In this document: one piece after another, positions 1 to 10,700 of the stretch | Position numbering within the stretch: the stretch's first letter is position 1 | Layout: every line of letters starts with the position of its first letter | From: Crocinitomicaceae bacterium | GTDB taxonomy: Bacteria > Bacteroidota > Bacteroidia > Flavobacteriales_D > Crocinitomicaceae | Direction of reading: 5' to 3' | Assembly: GCA_021740085.1 (NCBI GenBank) | Contig: JAIPAL010000001.1 | Span: 62,001 to 126,000 of the forward strand | Length of the DNA stretch: 64,000 nucleotides | Position numbers and translations under genes: made by a program | The notes under the pieces: model-generated | What the model saw: the letters and a program-made list of their open reading frames with translations, nothing else | What the model was told of the DNA's origin: nothing | The model's database searches: none

Positions 1-490
1 TATTTTGAGTAGCCACAATGTCAAAACCAGAGCGTGCATAGGCTGCGTTATTAAGAAAGTTTTGGAAAGGCACGATAAATTGTGTTCCCAAGGAATTCTT
101 TCCTTTAAGCGTAAATATATCCGGGTTACAATTGCAGCTTGGTGTTACTTCATAATAAGCCATGATAGGGGTGGTGGAAACAATTTTAAACCCGAAAGGC
201 AAAATCATGTTTGGTGGTTTATTTTCTGTTATATCAACCCAAGCTGTTAAATCGAGTGTTTGTGCTGCATTAATTCCAAGATTAATTATTTGTACTGGAA
301 AAGCAGGATTTGCGGGCTGAGAGATGGTAATTGTTGCGGCCGTATTTAAGGTCGCGAACCTCAATACAATTGGTCTGTCGCCATGGCTTTGAGCGACCTC
401 TGGGGCAACAAACCAAAAAAGCGTATCTGTTTGACCAAAAGAAAAGGATACTTGAAAAACAATTACAACAAATAAAATAATTTTATTCAT
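1..490 (-). CDS. Secreted protein with IgGFc-binding-type N-terminal domain (partial, 3' end outside)
   Basis: An open frame runs without a stop from an ATG at 488-490 to the window edge, about 163 residues. It opens with a signal peptide (MNKIILFVVIVF, ending near SFG-QTDT). The mature part reads like the IgGFc-binding N-terminal domain found in many large Bacteroidota surface proteins: NMILPFGFKIVSTTPIMAYY, then a Cys-x-Cys pair in SCNCNPD, then LGTQFIVPFQNFLNN and YARSGFDIVATQN. Such proteins are usually long, with PKD-like repeats and a T9SS or gliding-type C-terminus, but that part lies outside the window. The gene has the same orientation as the glycine-rich T9SS protein upstream of it. 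The domain call is from memory of the family; the specific ligand is unknown. Confidence 0.72.
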   Translation of the reverse strand, partial: MNKIILFVVIVFQVSFSFGQTDTLFWFVAPEVAQSHGDRPIVLRFATLNTAATITISQPANPAFPVQIINLGINAAQTLDLTAWVDITENKPPNMILPFGFKIVSTTPIMAYYEVTPSCNCNPDIFTLKGKNSLGTQFIVPFQNFLNNAAYARSGFDIVATQN

Positions 491-515
491 AATTCATTAC
501 AATAAGAGGGGGCAC

Positions 516-2834
516 TTAATTTTTTATTATTCGCATTATTTGTTTTTCATCTATTGATCTTACTTCAACAAAATAAATTCCCGGTGCGTAATCCATTTTC
601 GCTGTGAATGACTCTGAACCGTCAATATAGAAGTTATCTATTAATCTACTATTGGCATCAAATAAATTGATGGAGCCAGTAAACGCCTCATCAAATGTTA
701 TGCTCCACATGTCTTGCACTGGATTAGGAAAGACCTTTATGCCTGACAAACTTCCTTCTTCAATAGAAACATAATTAATAGTTATACAATTGGATGTGTC
801 GGTACAACCATTAGAATTAGTGGTGACAACGGCATAAACGCCATTTTGCGTAACCGTATAGTTTGCACTTGTTGCTGCGGGAATGGCTCCTAAAGTCGTA
901 CAATTTATCCATTGGTATTGAAGACCAGGTAAGCTAGAATTTATCACCAAACCATTAGCAGAAATGGTGTTATTAATTTGCTCCAAGGACAGGTTTAAAG
1001 TCACTAAACTATCACACCCTTGCATATTTGTTTGGTTAGAAGTGTAAGTTCCCGCTTGAGTATAAGACGTGCCATTGAATAAATAACTATCTCCTTGACA
1101 AATCGAAACATCAAGAGCAACTTCATCACTTTGGCATGTTATATTTATAAAGTCCAGGTAATTTGACGTTGGAAGTTGTATGCTTGTATAACCAACAAGG
1201 GGGGAAGCCATCGTAGTTGGGTTCACGTTAGACACCGCAACAGAAGATGGATAGGTAAAGGTCCAAGAGGCAGGGCCTGGTCCGGCCAATATATCTGTTA
1301 CTGTCATGGATTGATTCGTACAAGTTGCATATGAAACTTGTATTTCTGGTTGACCCGCTAAATCGAAAGAAATAGAGTCCATGGCTAAAGAATCTCCAGA
1401 CGCTAAATAAATAGATTCCGAAATTCCTGAAGCACCATTTCCCCCAGCACCACCATTTCCTCCTGCTCCCCCATTTCCTCCCTTACCGCCTTCACCTATT
1501 TCAGACGAACAAGTAGTTTGTCGCGCGGCGCCAATTCCCCCAGCTGCACCAATTCCTCCTGCACCTCCTGTGCCACCTAATCCTGCAGTACCCATTAAAA
1601 CAAAGCAATCCATGAATTGACCTGAAGGCCCATTATCATTTAGATATATACCAAAAGAGCTTCCACCGCCATAACCACCTGTACCGCCGTCACCACCTTG
1701 TCCGCCACCACCTGCACCTGAACCTCCATTTCCAGGACCATTGTCGCATAAAGTACACACTTGTCTGCCTCCTCCTCCTCCTGAGCCTCCTCCTGAACCA
1801 CCACAAGCAAAGGTTCCCGATGGAGCCTGTGCTCCTGGTGTCCAAAATCCATTTATGACAAGGCCATTGGGGCCCAATCCACCTGCTACTCCGTTCGTTC
1901 CTGCTACACCATTAGCACCATCTGTTGCGTCTCCTCCAGGATCACCGTCTAATCCTCTTGCGCCACCAGTACCACCGGGCAAACAAGTAGAGGCGCCTCC
2001 TGATGCACTTAATCCGGCATTATTACCAGAACATTCGTCGCCGCCAGCACCACCGCCAGCACCACCGCCTCCATTTCTTCCTGTTCCAACAGATCCGGCA
2101 ACGCCATTGTTTTGTTGTCCTGTATTTGCCGCGCCTCCTGAGCCTCCTGCAGTTCCGCCTCCACCCTGACCTCCCGCACCTCCTGCACCCCCTGCTTGAC
2201 CACTGCTAAATGTACACGTTCCACCATTACAAGAACCTGCAGAACCTAAAATTCCATTACTTCCGCTTAGGCCATTTGATCCTGCTGTGCCGTTATAACC
2301 ATTTGAAGAATTTCCAATTATTAATTGACAACGAACCAGTTTATAATCAGAACAACTATCCAAATAAACGCCATAAACAGAGGTTCCATAAGGAGTCGCC
2401 GCCGAAGAAGCGGCTGCATTAGCTACTTGAATCGTAAGGTCTTGAAAACGAAAAAAACTTTTATTTGAAATTTCGAAAGCACTGATCCGTAAAGATGTAT
2501 TAGGCCCTTGTGGATTAAGATTCGTTCTATATATAGTGCTTGCACCTGCCAAACTTGTCTTTGTCCATGCCATTGTATCAATAAATCCACCTTCAATGGT
2601 TATGTTGTTGCCATTAAGCGAAAGGTTATTATCAATAGAATATTGTCCGGTTGCTAAACGTATATATGCGCCGTTACCCGCTGTTAGTAATGCGGTTTGA
2701 ATATCCAATGGGGAAGCTTGTGTTCCCAATCCTAATGGGGTACCGTTTGTGCTTACGTAAACAAACTGACATTGGGAAATTACGTTCGTTTGGATAAATA
2801 GTAGGGCTAAAAATGTGAGAGTTGCTATTTTCAT
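516..2834 (-). CDS. Large glycine-rich T9SS-secreted surface protein
   Basis: The product has 772 residues. A signal peptide at 1-20 ends near VISQ. Residues about 25-175 resemble the first turns of a right-handed beta-helix (DUF1565/pectin-lyase-like), with YVSTNGT, GNGAYIRLATGQY and NNITIEGGF. Residues about 175-467 are an extreme low-complexity stretch of Gly with Ala, Asn and Ser (repeated GGAGG, GGNGGAGG) broken by a few Cys-containing spacers. Next come a short cell-surface repeat (CQGDSYLFNGTSY to GCDSLVTLNLSL) and a C-terminal type A T9SS sorting domain beginning near VFPNPVQDMW and ending MRIIKN. The inferred role is a surface structural or adhesive protein. The gene stands 25 bases upstream of the partial IgGFc-type gene, so they may be co-transcribed. 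No catalytic motif is visible. Confidence 0.8.
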   Translation of the reverse strand: MKIATLTFLALLFIQTNVISQCQFVYVSTNGTPLGLGTQASPLDIQTALLTAGNGAYIRLATGQYSIDNNLSLNGNNITIEGGFIDTMAWTKTSLAGASTIYRTNLNPQGPNTSLRISAFEISNKSFFRFQDLTIQVANAAASSAATPYGTSVYGVYLDSCSDYKLVRCQLIIGNSSNGYNGTAGSNGLSGSNGILGSAGSCNGGTCTFSSGQAGGAGGAGGQGGGGTAGGSGGAANTGQQNNGVAGSVGTGRNGGGGAGGGAGGDECSGNNAGLSASGGASTCLPGGTGGARGLDGDPGGDATDGANGVAGTNGVAGGLGPNGLVINGFWTPGAQAPSGTFACGGSGGGSGGGGGRQVCTLCDNGPGNGGSGAGGGGQGGDGGTGGYGGGSSFGIYLNDNGPSGQFMDCFVLMGTAGLGGTGGAGGIGAAGGIGAARQTTCSSEIGEGGKGGNGGAGGNGGAGGNGASGISESIYLASGDSLAMDSISFDLAGQPEIQVSYATCTNQSMTVTDILAGPGPASWTFTYPSSVAVSNVNPTTMASPLVGYTSIQLPTSNYLDFINITCQSDEVALDVSICQGDSYLFNGTSYTQAGTYTSNQTNMQGCDSLVTLNLSLEQINNTISANGLVINSSLPGLQYQWINCTTLGAIPAATSANYTVTQNGVYAVVTTNSNGCTDTSNCITINYVSIEEGSLSGIKVFPNPVQDMWSITFDEAFTGSINLFDANSRLIDNFYIDGSESFTAKMDYAPGIYFVEVRSIDEKQIMRIIKN

Positions 2835-2876
2835 ACAATTAATTTTTTGAGTTAAAGGTAAGAAAATAATTAGGAC

Positions 2877-3560
2877 TTAAATACTCATTTCTTCCAGCCA
2901 ATTTTCCATAGAATTTGATTCTTCTATCGAAAATGATCCCGATTTTGTTCTGCGTAGTGAAATTAACGTTCCGCCGACTCCTGCCTTTTTACCGAAATCA
3001 TGGGCTAATGATCTGATATAAGTTCCTTTTGAGCACTTAATAATGAAGGTGATTTCTGGGTAATTTGTTGCATCAATATCAAATAAACTTATCTTAATGG
3101 TATTGGGTTTTAAGGTTAATTCTATGCCTTCACGAGCGTATTCATATGCGCGCTTTCCATTCACTTGCTTAGCGGAATATATCGGTGGAACCTGTTCTTG
3201 TTCGCCCAGAAAAGAAAGACGAATAGATTCCAACTCCTCCATTGATGCGGGAGGAACTTCAAACTCCTGATCAAAAGCAGTTTCTAAATCATATGACGGC
3301 GTTGTTTTTCCCAGTAAAATGGTACCAGTATATTCTTTGTCTTCGCCTATCATTCCCTCAATAAGTTTGGTGTTTTTACCGGTGCAAATAATCAACAGAC
3401 CCGTTGCTAATGGGTCAAGAGTTCCTGCATGGCCCACCTTGATTTTTTTAACATTAAGTTTTTGTTTAATATTCCAGCGGATCTTGTTAACAACATCAAA
3501 AGATGTCCAACCCAATGGCTTGTCTATCAATAAGGTTTCGCCGGCTTGATAATCTAACAT
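2877..3560 (-). CDS. truB: tRNA pseudouridine(55) synthase TruB
   Basis: TruB converts U55 of the T-loop of tRNAs to pseudouridine. The 227-residue protein carries the TruB signature GHAGTLDPLATG, with the catalytic aspartate at D49, followed by TGKNTKL. The KGTYIRSLAHDFG motif of the family is near the C-terminus. It is shorter than the E. coli enzyme (about 314 residues) because the C-terminal PUA-like extension is missing, which is common in Bacteroidota. It is the last gene of ftsX-DUF3098-uppP-truB on the minus strand, 9 bases after uppP. Confidence 0.96.
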   Translation of the reverse strand: MLDYQAGETLLIDKPLGWTSFDVVNKIRWNIKQKLNVKKIKVGHAGTLDPLATGLLIICTGKNTKLIEGMIGEDKEYTGTILLGKTTPSYDLETAFDQEFEVPPASMEELESIRLSFLGEQEQVPPIYSAKQVNGKRAYEYAREGIELTLKPNTIKISLFDIDATNYPEITFIIKCSKGTYIRSLAHDFGKKAGVGGTLISLRRTKSGSFSIEESNSMENWLEEMSI

Positions 3561-3569
3561 ATGGAAAAA

Positions 3570-4397
3570 CTAAGCAATAAGACTATAATAAATTATGAAC
3601 GACACACCTAACACAATTCTGTACCACCCCCACATTTTAAATCCATATTTCTTAAGAATACCTATGAAAAATTTGATGGCTAATAAGGCTACAAAAAAAG
3701 CAATAACATTGCCAATAATGAACAATAAGAGGTGGTTTCCTTGAAGTAACATTTCGTATCCTTTCATCTCGACAAACTTACTCCCGCTAATTGGAACAGA
3801 CCAATCTTTAAGAAAAATAGAGTAACAAGTAACAGCAAGCATAGTGGGTACGGCGAGAAAGAAACTGAATTCAGCGGCCATTCGCATACTTAGTTTTTGT
3901 TGCATTCCTCCAATTATCGACGCTGCAGCTCTACTTGTCCCTGGCATCATGGCTAAACATTGCCAAAAGCCAATGGTAATCGCACTTTTATTAGTAATGT
4001 TTGACTCATCATCTATCGGTGTATCGTGAAATATTTTATGGATGAATAATAAAATCACTCCTCCAAAAATTAAAACAAGGGCAATTGGAATTGGTTTTTC
4101 AAGAACGGCCTCAATTTTATCATCAAAAAGTTTTCCAAGGATCAACGCCGGAATTACTGCCAATGTTATTTTTAAATAAAATTTATACGATGTGAAATCA
4201 AAGAATTTTTTCCAATACAAAACAACAACCGCTAGAATAGCTCCGAATTGTATAGATACCTGAAACATTTTGACGAAAACATCCTTCTCCACTCCGAAAA
4301 TAGAGCTGGTAAAAATCATATGAGCAGTTGAAGATACAGGGAGGAACTCCGTTAAACCCTCAATGATTGCTAATACAATTGCTTGTAAAAAAGTCAT
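3570..4397 (-). CDS. uppP: Undecaprenyl-diphosphatase UppP (BacA)
   Basis: This integral membrane phosphatase recycles undecaprenyl diphosphate to the monophosphate carrier used for peptidoglycan and glycan export. The 275-residue protein shows both family signatures: EGLTEFLPVSSTAH at 13-26 (Glu13/Glu17, Ser22/Ser23, His26) and PGTSRAAASI in the middle, whose Arg belongs to the active site. About seven or eight hydrophobic segments fit the usual topology, and the length is normal. It lies 9 bases downstream of the DUF3098 gene and 9 bases upstream of truB, in one transcription unit. Confidence 0.96.
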   Translation of the reverse strand: MTFLQAIVLAIIEGLTEFLPVSSTAHMIFTSSIFGVEKDVFVKMFQVSIQFGAILAVVVLYWKKFFDFTSYKFYLKITLAVIPALILGKLFDDKIEAVLEKPIPIALVLIFGGVILLFIHKIFHDTPIDDESNITNKSAITIGFWQCLAMMPGTSRAAASIIGGMQQKLSMRMAAEFSFFLAVPTMLAVTCYSIFLKDWSVPISGSKFVEMKGYEMLLQGNHLLLFIIGNVIAFFVALLAIKFFIGILKKYGFKMWGWYRIVLGVSFIIYYSLIA

Positions 4398-4406
4398 TTT
4401 TGAGGC

Positions 4407-4712
4407 TTATTTTTTCTGCTTTACTATAGTAGAAGGTTCTTTTTCCTTTTGAGCCATTTCCTTTTCCGGTGACTCTTGGTTTTTTGGTTTTTTCATGATA
4501 CTAAAAAGAATAACACCATAACCAACTAAAATAAAAATTGGTGCGATAGTAATTCTTACCGTACTAAAAAGAGCTTCACCGTCAAATTTGTTCGGGTCTT
4601 CAGATCCTCCGCCAATCATTAATAAAAATCCTACTACATTAATTGCTAATCCTATTAAAAGAATTTTATAGTTTTCTGCTTGGAAACCGAAGTGTTTGAT
4701 TGGATTATTCAT
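4407..4712 (-). CDS. DUF3098 family small membrane protein
   Basis: A 101-residue protein with two hydrophobic segments at about 16-34 and 52-72, and a charged, Lys/Glu-rich C-terminal tail (PKNQESPEKEMAQKEKEPST). Its position between ftsX and uppP is the usual setting of DUF3098 proteins in Bacteroidota; I know of no established function. Co-occurrence with FtsX suggests a role in division or envelope assembly, which is inference. It starts 6 bases after ftsX ends. Confidence 0.8.
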   Translation of the reverse strand: MNNPIKHFGFQAENYKILLIGLAINVVGFLLMIGGGSEDPNKFDGEALFSTVRITIAPIFILVGYGVILFSIMKKPKNQESPEKEMAQKEKEPSTIVKQKK

Positions 4713-4718
4713 GGCTTT

Positions 4719-5603
4719 TTAATATAAATCATCTAATTTCATGCGAAGATACTTGTTTAATGCAAACCATGTTGATACAAGTGTAATAAAAATTCCTATT
4801 AGAATCAAAGAAGCTATCAATAGTAATAATACCTGCCAAGTGAATGTAATCTCTATTGTTTCTATAACATTGTTTAGCGCAAAGAAAACAGTCATGAGTA
4901 AGCATAGGGCAACGATGGCAGAGATTAAGCCTTGAATAACAGACTTCAAAAGAAAAGGGCGGCGAATGTAACTCCCGGTGGCGCCTACTAAGGTCATTGT
5001 TTTTATTGTAAAGCGTTTAGAATATAAGGACATCCTTATTGTATTGTTTATCATTGCTACGGCTATGATAATTAAAAGGGCGGCAATCGACAAAAATAAT
5101 AGAACAAATTGTTGGAAACCAAGGTTTACTTTTTCGACACTTGATTCATCGTAGTTCACCTCATCGATTTGATTTGGAAAATATTTTAACAGTTTTAATT
5201 TGATTTTTTTCATGCCGCTTTTATTCGCAAATTGAACCTTTGGAGAAAAACATAACGATGGAGGCAATGGGTTTTCACCCTCTAATAATTCTATGATCTC
5301 CGCTTGATCTTTTCCGCCAAATTCTTGAATGGCCCTTTCGGAAGAAACAAACCATACTTTTTTAAATTCCCCCCAAGACTTTATCCGAAGCTCTACTTGT
5401 TTTATGTCGGCATCATTTAATTTTGGATTAAAAAAAATATCGCCTTGAAGACTTTCTTTTGCCTGGTTTTGAATATTACTTAATCCAAACATCCCACTTA
5501 ATACGATTCCGATCATGAATAAAACAAGTGATATTCCAATTATGGTAGAAACATAACTTGTCTTAATACCTGTTTTATTATATTTTTCAATTGCCTTTGA
5601 CAT
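4719..5603 (-). CDS. ftsX: Cell-division permease-like protein FtsX
   Basis: A 294-residue FtsX-family protein. It has an N-terminal membrane segment at about 20-42, an extracytoplasmic domain of about 120 residues (QAKESLQGDIFFNPKLND to the FPNQIDEVNYDESS region), then three membrane segments near 165-190, 215-245 and 256-282. This four-segment layout with one large first loop is typical of FtsX, which with the ATPase FtsE controls peptidoglycan hydrolases at the septum. Here ftsE is not adjacent; the best candidate is at 32448-33119. The gene heads the minus-strand run to truB. Confidence 0.9.
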   Translation of the reverse strand: MSKAIEKYNKTGIKTSYVSTIIGISLVLFMIGIVLSGMFGLSNIQNQAKESLQGDIFFNPKLNDADIKQVELRIKSWGEFKKVWFVSSERAIQEFGGKDQAEIIELLEGENPLPPSLCFSPKVQFANKSGMKKIKLKLLKYFPNQIDEVNYDESSVEKVNLGFQQFVLLFLSIAALLIIIAVAMINNTIRMSLYSKRFTIKTMTLVGATGSYIRRPFLLKSVIQGLISAIVALCLLMTVFFALNNVIETIEITFTWQVLLLLIASLILIGIFITLVSTWFALNKYLRMKLDDLY

Positions 5604-5715
5604 ATTTCAAAAGTATTAAAAAAAACCGTGCGACTCTAAGATCCGATTAACGAGTAATCAACGATGAATTGTGGATTGTGTGAACAGTGATTGGGAATGG
5701 TAACGGAAAGACGAA

Positions 5716-7614
5716 TTAAAGGTCTACCCAGTCGTTATTTTCTTTAATAAGATCTATCAAGGCACCAACGGCTTCCGATTCTGGAACGTTTTTTTTAACG
5801 ACCACTTTCTCTTTATACAAGGTTATTTTTCCTGGGCCGGTTCCCACATAACCATAGTCGGCATCTGCCATTTCTCCTGGTCCATTAACTATACAGCCCA
5901 TAATTCCTATCTTGAGCCCTTTTAAATGCGACGTTTCTTTCTTAATTTTCATGGTTGTTTCTTGCAAATCAAAAAGTGTTCTTCCACAGGAAGGACAAGA
6001 AATATATTCCGTTTTTGAAATACGGGAACGTGTGGCTTGAAGAATGCCGAAAGCAGTAGAATTTATCAATGTTGGTGCTTGATTACCGCTTAACCACAAG
6101 CCATCACCAAAACCATCGATAAACAACGAGCCGCAATCACTCGAAACGTGTAATTGAAACGTTTCAGAATCTAAAGAATCATTCTCCACTTTTAATATGA
6201 CCGGTATGTTTAATTTACTGTTCAATAAATCAATGTATACTTTTCTGAAAAGTTGAGTTTTATTACTATATTTAGAACACAAGACTAAAATCAGTCCGGT
6301 ATATTCAGCTAGGTTCTCAGGTAATGATTCGGAACCTTCTACTTCTAAAAATGCCTGTTGATTTTTATCCAATTCTTCAAGGTCTTTTGCTTTTATTAAT
6401 GGATAATATTCCTTTTTGGTGGTGCCATATTCTTTCCACGTAGCAAAATCCATAATTACACCTAATGTTCCAGGAACTTCAAAATTAAGCGTGTTATTAC
6501 CTATATAAACATAATCAGCAGCTAAATCCTGTAAATTCCATTTATCTAACTGGACAGAATAATTATACCCGAAACCGTAAAAATTAGCAGGGATTATTGT
6601 TTGTTTCATGGAGAAATCAGCAATAACTACCGGAACATACTTTCCTCCAATGTTATGTACTTCTCTTGAAGGCCTTCGTTGATAGGAATAAGGATCATAA
6701 GGAAGTTCGTTAATGGATGTTGGGAATTCAAAGGTGTTTTTTGAATCAAATTTTTTAAGTAGCTTTCTGGCAACTGGAATTTCAAATTCTGGCTCTTCCG
6801 TTAAGGAAACTCGAATGGTATCTCCAATACCATCCTCCAACAAAGCGCCTATTCCAACAGCGGACTTAATTCGCCCATCTTCACCATCTCCCGCTTCAGT
6901 AACGCCTAAATGCAAGGGGTAGCAAATTCCATTTTCCAACATTTTCGCAACCAACAAACGATACGCTTGAACCATAACCAGCGTGTTACTCGCCTTCATG
7001 GAAATCGTTAAATTCTTATAGTCGTTTTTCTCACATATCTGTATAAATTCAAACGCTGACGCCACCATTCCTTCGGGGGTATCTCCATAACGACTTAATA
7101 TTCGATCCGAAAGAGAGCCGTGATTCGTACCAATACGCATAGCTGTGTTGTGTTTTTTACACAATAAAACTAGCGGTGTGAATTTTTCCTCAATTCGATT
7201 TAATTCCTCTTGGTAACTTTCATTTGTATATTCTATTTCTTCGAATTTCTTTTTATCGGCGTAATTACCCGGGTTCACGCGTACTTTTTCAACTAAGCGA
7301 GCGGCTATTTCTGCCGCATTGGGTGTAAAATGAATATCAGCAACGATTGGCGTATTGTAACCACAATCCAAAAGGCGTTGTTTTAATGCTCCTAAATTTT
7401 CTGCTTCTTTTTTACTGGGAGCTGTTAATCTAAGCAACTCACAACCGGCCTTTATCATACGAATAGATTGCTCAACAGACAATTCGGTATTCATGGTATC
7501 GGTAGTAGTCATCGACTGTAATCGAATAGGCGCCTTACCACCTAGATTTAACGCACCAATAGTTACTTCTAAAGTTGGTAGCCGTTTTCGGTTCAATATA
7601 TCAAGACAGTACAT
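5716..7614 (-). CDS. ispG: 4-hydroxy-3-methylbut-2-enyl diphosphate synthase IspG (GcpE), long form
   Basis: IspG carries out the penultimate step of the MEP isoprenoid pathway, reducing MEcPP to HMBPP with a [4Fe-4S] cluster. At 632 residues this is the long form known from plants, Chlamydiae and Bacteroidota, with an inserted central domain (roughly 265-500) between the TIM barrel and the cluster domain. Barrel motifs include TTTDTMNTE, VADIHFTP and the KVRVNPGNYAD stretch. Cluster ligands are visible: C540 and C543 (SCPSCGR), C574 and E581 (GCIVNGPGE). The start follows a TAACTTTG box at 7658-7665. It supplies isoprenoids for carriers such as the one recycled by UppP. Confidence 0.96.
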   Translation of the reverse strand: MYCLDILNRKRLPTLEVTIGALNLGGKAPIRLQSMTTTDTMNTELSVEQSIRMIKAGCELLRLTAPSKKEAENLGALKQRLLDCGYNTPIVADIHFTPNAAEIAARLVEKVRVNPGNYADKKKFEEIEYTNESYQEELNRIEEKFTPLVLLCKKHNTAMRIGTNHGSLSDRILSRYGDTPEGMVASAFEFIQICEKNDYKNLTISMKASNTLVMVQAYRLLVAKMLENGICYPLHLGVTEAGDGEDGRIKSAVGIGALLEDGIGDTIRVSLTEEPEFEIPVARKLLKKFDSKNTFEFPTSINELPYDPYSYQRRPSREVHNIGGKYVPVVIADFSMKQTIIPANFYGFGYNYSVQLDKWNLQDLAADYVYIGNNTLNFEVPGTLGVIMDFATWKEYGTTKKEYYPLIKAKDLEELDKNQQAFLEVEGSESLPENLAEYTGLILVLCSKYSNKTQLFRKVYIDLLNSKLNIPVILKVENDSLDSETFQLHVSSDCGSLFIDGFGDGLWLSGNQAPTLINSTAFGILQATRSRISKTEYISCPSCGRTLFDLQETTMKIKKETSHLKGLKIGIMGCIVNGPGEMADADYGYVGTGPGKITLYKEKVVVKKNVPESEAVGALIDLIKENNDWVDL

Positions 7615-7657
7615 GCTATATTATGTTGAAGTTGTCAATTTATGACTTCTTTTTTGA

Positions 7658-7665
7658 CAAAGTTA
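7658..7665 (-). promoter_or_regulatory. Bacteroidota -7 box upstream of ispG
   Basis: On the minus strand the sequence reads TAACTTTG, an exact match to TAnnTTTG, 43 bases before the ispG ATG. No TTG element is seen at the usual 17-20 base spacing, so the match is only half of a full promoter. Confidence 0.4.
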
Positions 7666-7741
7666 GCCAATACTTTGGTATGTTTTTCTAATGGTTATTA
7701 TTCTCTAAGAAAATCTTTTTTGTTTTTGCTTTTTTTCAGGA

Positions 7742-10700
7742 TTAACCCAACCTGATGGTAAAAGTGGTGCCTTTATTTACGGTGGATATAAACGAAATCT
7801 GTCCGTCATGATTTTCGATTATTTGTTTGGTTAAAGAAAGTCCTATTCCACTACCCGTTGATTTGGTGGTGAAATGTGGTGTAAATATTTTTTCTATTTG
7901 ATCGGGTGGAATACCACATCCATTGTCTTTTATTTCAATTATTACCATTTGTTTATCCGTTCTTACATAAATCTGAATAATTGGTTTTTTCATGTCAGAA
8001 CAGGCTTGTGCAGCATTTTTTATTAGGTTATTAAATACCTGCAACCATTGGTCTTTATCTATATTAACGAAGCATTTTTCCAGCGAACTCTCCAATGTTA
8101 TTTTTATATTCTTGTAAGAAAGGAACATCGGCAAAATGTTCTTTATAAGTAAAATTAAATCCGTTTCTTTTTTAATTGGAACGGGTAATTGGGCAAAAAG
8201 TGAGAAATCATTCGCTATTTTAACTAGGTTGTCTATTTGCTCAATGATGGCCTTCACCACCACCTCAATTTTAAGTTTCGATTCCGGGTCATTCGCGTCA
8301 TAAACTCTGAGCAATTGTTGTACGCTTAGCTTAATAGGTGTCAATGGATTTTTGATTTCATGGGCGACTTGCTTCGCCATTTCTCTCCAAGCAGATTCGC
8401 GCTCATTTGATTTCAGTTGCTTAATTGCTTCCTCCAACTCATCTAGCTTGTTGTTATAGGCATCTACAACGGTGCTTATTTCATCTCGTGATGAGTATAC
8501 AATGTGTTGGTTTCTTTTACCAAAGTTAATTGCCTTAACCTTAAGTTGTAATTGCTTAAGGGGTTGCACTAAACGATTAGAAACCAATAAGGAAATAATG
8601 ATGGCGCCCGTTAATAATAATATAAATATGTTCATTATTGAAACTAGAAAAGACTGGATTTGTCTTTCAAAATCCCGTTGTTTATTAAAATGTTGAATAT
8701 TTAAATAACCCAGTGCTTCATTTTTTCCATTGTAAATGGGCATGTAAACGGAATAAAATGATAATTTTCCTATGTTTTCTTTTTGAGAATGCAAGCTTAT
8801 GTGTTTTGATTTAAGTTCATAGTAGGCCCGAGGATTTATCTGTTCGCTTTGTAAGCCCAATGAAAAAACCTCCGGTTTTGAACCCGCTACCAAACGACCT
8901 TTTAAATCATAAATATTAATGTCTGTTTCGAAAATTACCGAAAGTTTCTCTGTTAATAATTCAAAAAATGTTCCATCATTGACCTTGCTTATTTTAGTCG
9001 TTTTTGTGGTTTTATTATTCAACTCCGTCGAAATTGATTTCACTTCATCTGTTATTGATTTACTATTAAATAACTCGTATTGACGACTGACAAATAAGCC
9101 ACTAACAGCACCAAAAAACACCAAGGAAAGAACTACCAAGGAAACTGACATTAATTGAATTTTTAGGGCTAATGTCCATCTATACTGCGCTCTTTTAAAT
9201 AAAAGGTAGGTTGTGTTTATTAGTACGAGTAGAAGTCCCCAAAAACAAAAAACATAAGAAAAAGAGGTTAGCACGTCATAATTCGTCTTCGTTTTTTCTG
9301 ATAAGACTACCGCCGTTCCACTTCCTTTAAATAACACATAATGATTATATTCACCATACTCGATGAAATCGTTATTTCCACGTATTGTTTTGAGAAAAGA
9401 CAAATTAGTTGGAAAGTGAAATTCTCCGTGTTGCTTTGCAAGTTTTCCAATGAAATATTTTGCTATTGAATAGTTTGCTATTCCATTTAATACGTTCGCT
9501 TGTTTGGATAATAAGAGTCTCGGAAAACCTATTTCTTCGGGTATTTTCTTTGATTTCAAACTAAACACGAGAGTTCCTTTATTAGTAGGAATAGGCTGCT
9601 TAATAATATAACTATACCCTAAATAGGAATCTTTAAGAAAAAATATCGCGGGATTTATTTCTGATTGCTGACTGTGATTTTCAATCAAATCGGATAAGAG
9701 ATAATTATCAAATCCATCTTTGGATAAAATTGTATTTAAGGATGAATCAAACATAGTTACACCCAACTCATACCCATCCCAAATCCCTGAAAAGTAAGAG
9801 CGCTCAAAAAAATCGCCTACATGAGAGGGTATTGGATTAATTTCTCTATAGTTAAAAAGTTGCCAGACATGGGTGTCATTAATTAAAGCTGATTGAAAAG
9901 ATGAATAATTGATTTCTGCCTCATAATCGCGGTCTAGTAAAAGTTGGTTCGCATATAATTTTCTAATTTCCCGCTCTTTTATCTGATTATGTGTATTCAG
10001 TTCTTTTATAAACGAGCTTGAAAATAAAGCCAAAATAAATAGCTGTAATACAACATTTTTATTTCCTCTAGTATTTAATTGGCCTAAGGAAATGAGTGTC
10101 ATTAATAATAGTGGTAAAAGCATTGAAATCTTAGCAGCTTCTTGTGTTTGAGTCCGGAAAAAAATAAATAAAAGTGTTGCCAAACAAATGAAAAACCACG
10201 TCTTTTTTATTAATTTGGGTGATGTGCTTAGCTGTTTAATCGTTTTAACAAATCCATAATAAAAAGAATAAAACAACGCGGCAACCATAACAATTAGCAC
10301 ATACGAATAAAGGGTAAGGGTGAATGGTAAGTCTAGGGTTAATGAAACATCTGCATTTTCGACTAAAATTTTAATAAAGTCAAGGATCAACCACCAGAGA
10401 ATAAAGAGAATAAAAAGAAATACATGGCTCCAAATTTTGTTTTTGCGTGTATTTACAATGTTTACAATTACGAAAAATCCATAAATAAGTATTCCTATGT
10501 TAAGTGTCAATCCTAATATAGTTGGGAATAGCGTGTTAAATGGAAAGAGGCTGGCGGATTGATATTCTTGATTAGAAAATAAATTAATTGGTACATAATA
10601 AATTGATAAATACCTTATTAAAATCAACAGAAAAAATGAGATTAATGCAGGGTAATGGTGTCCTCTCGTAATAAAATAAAGGCCTAGCAAAAATGCTATA

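Noticed and set aside
1741..2169. A 142-codon proline-rich frame on the plus strand inside the glycine-rich gene
   Set aside because: It is the reverse complement of Gly codons (Pro-rich shadow) and has no signal or family; the minus-strand gene explains it fully.
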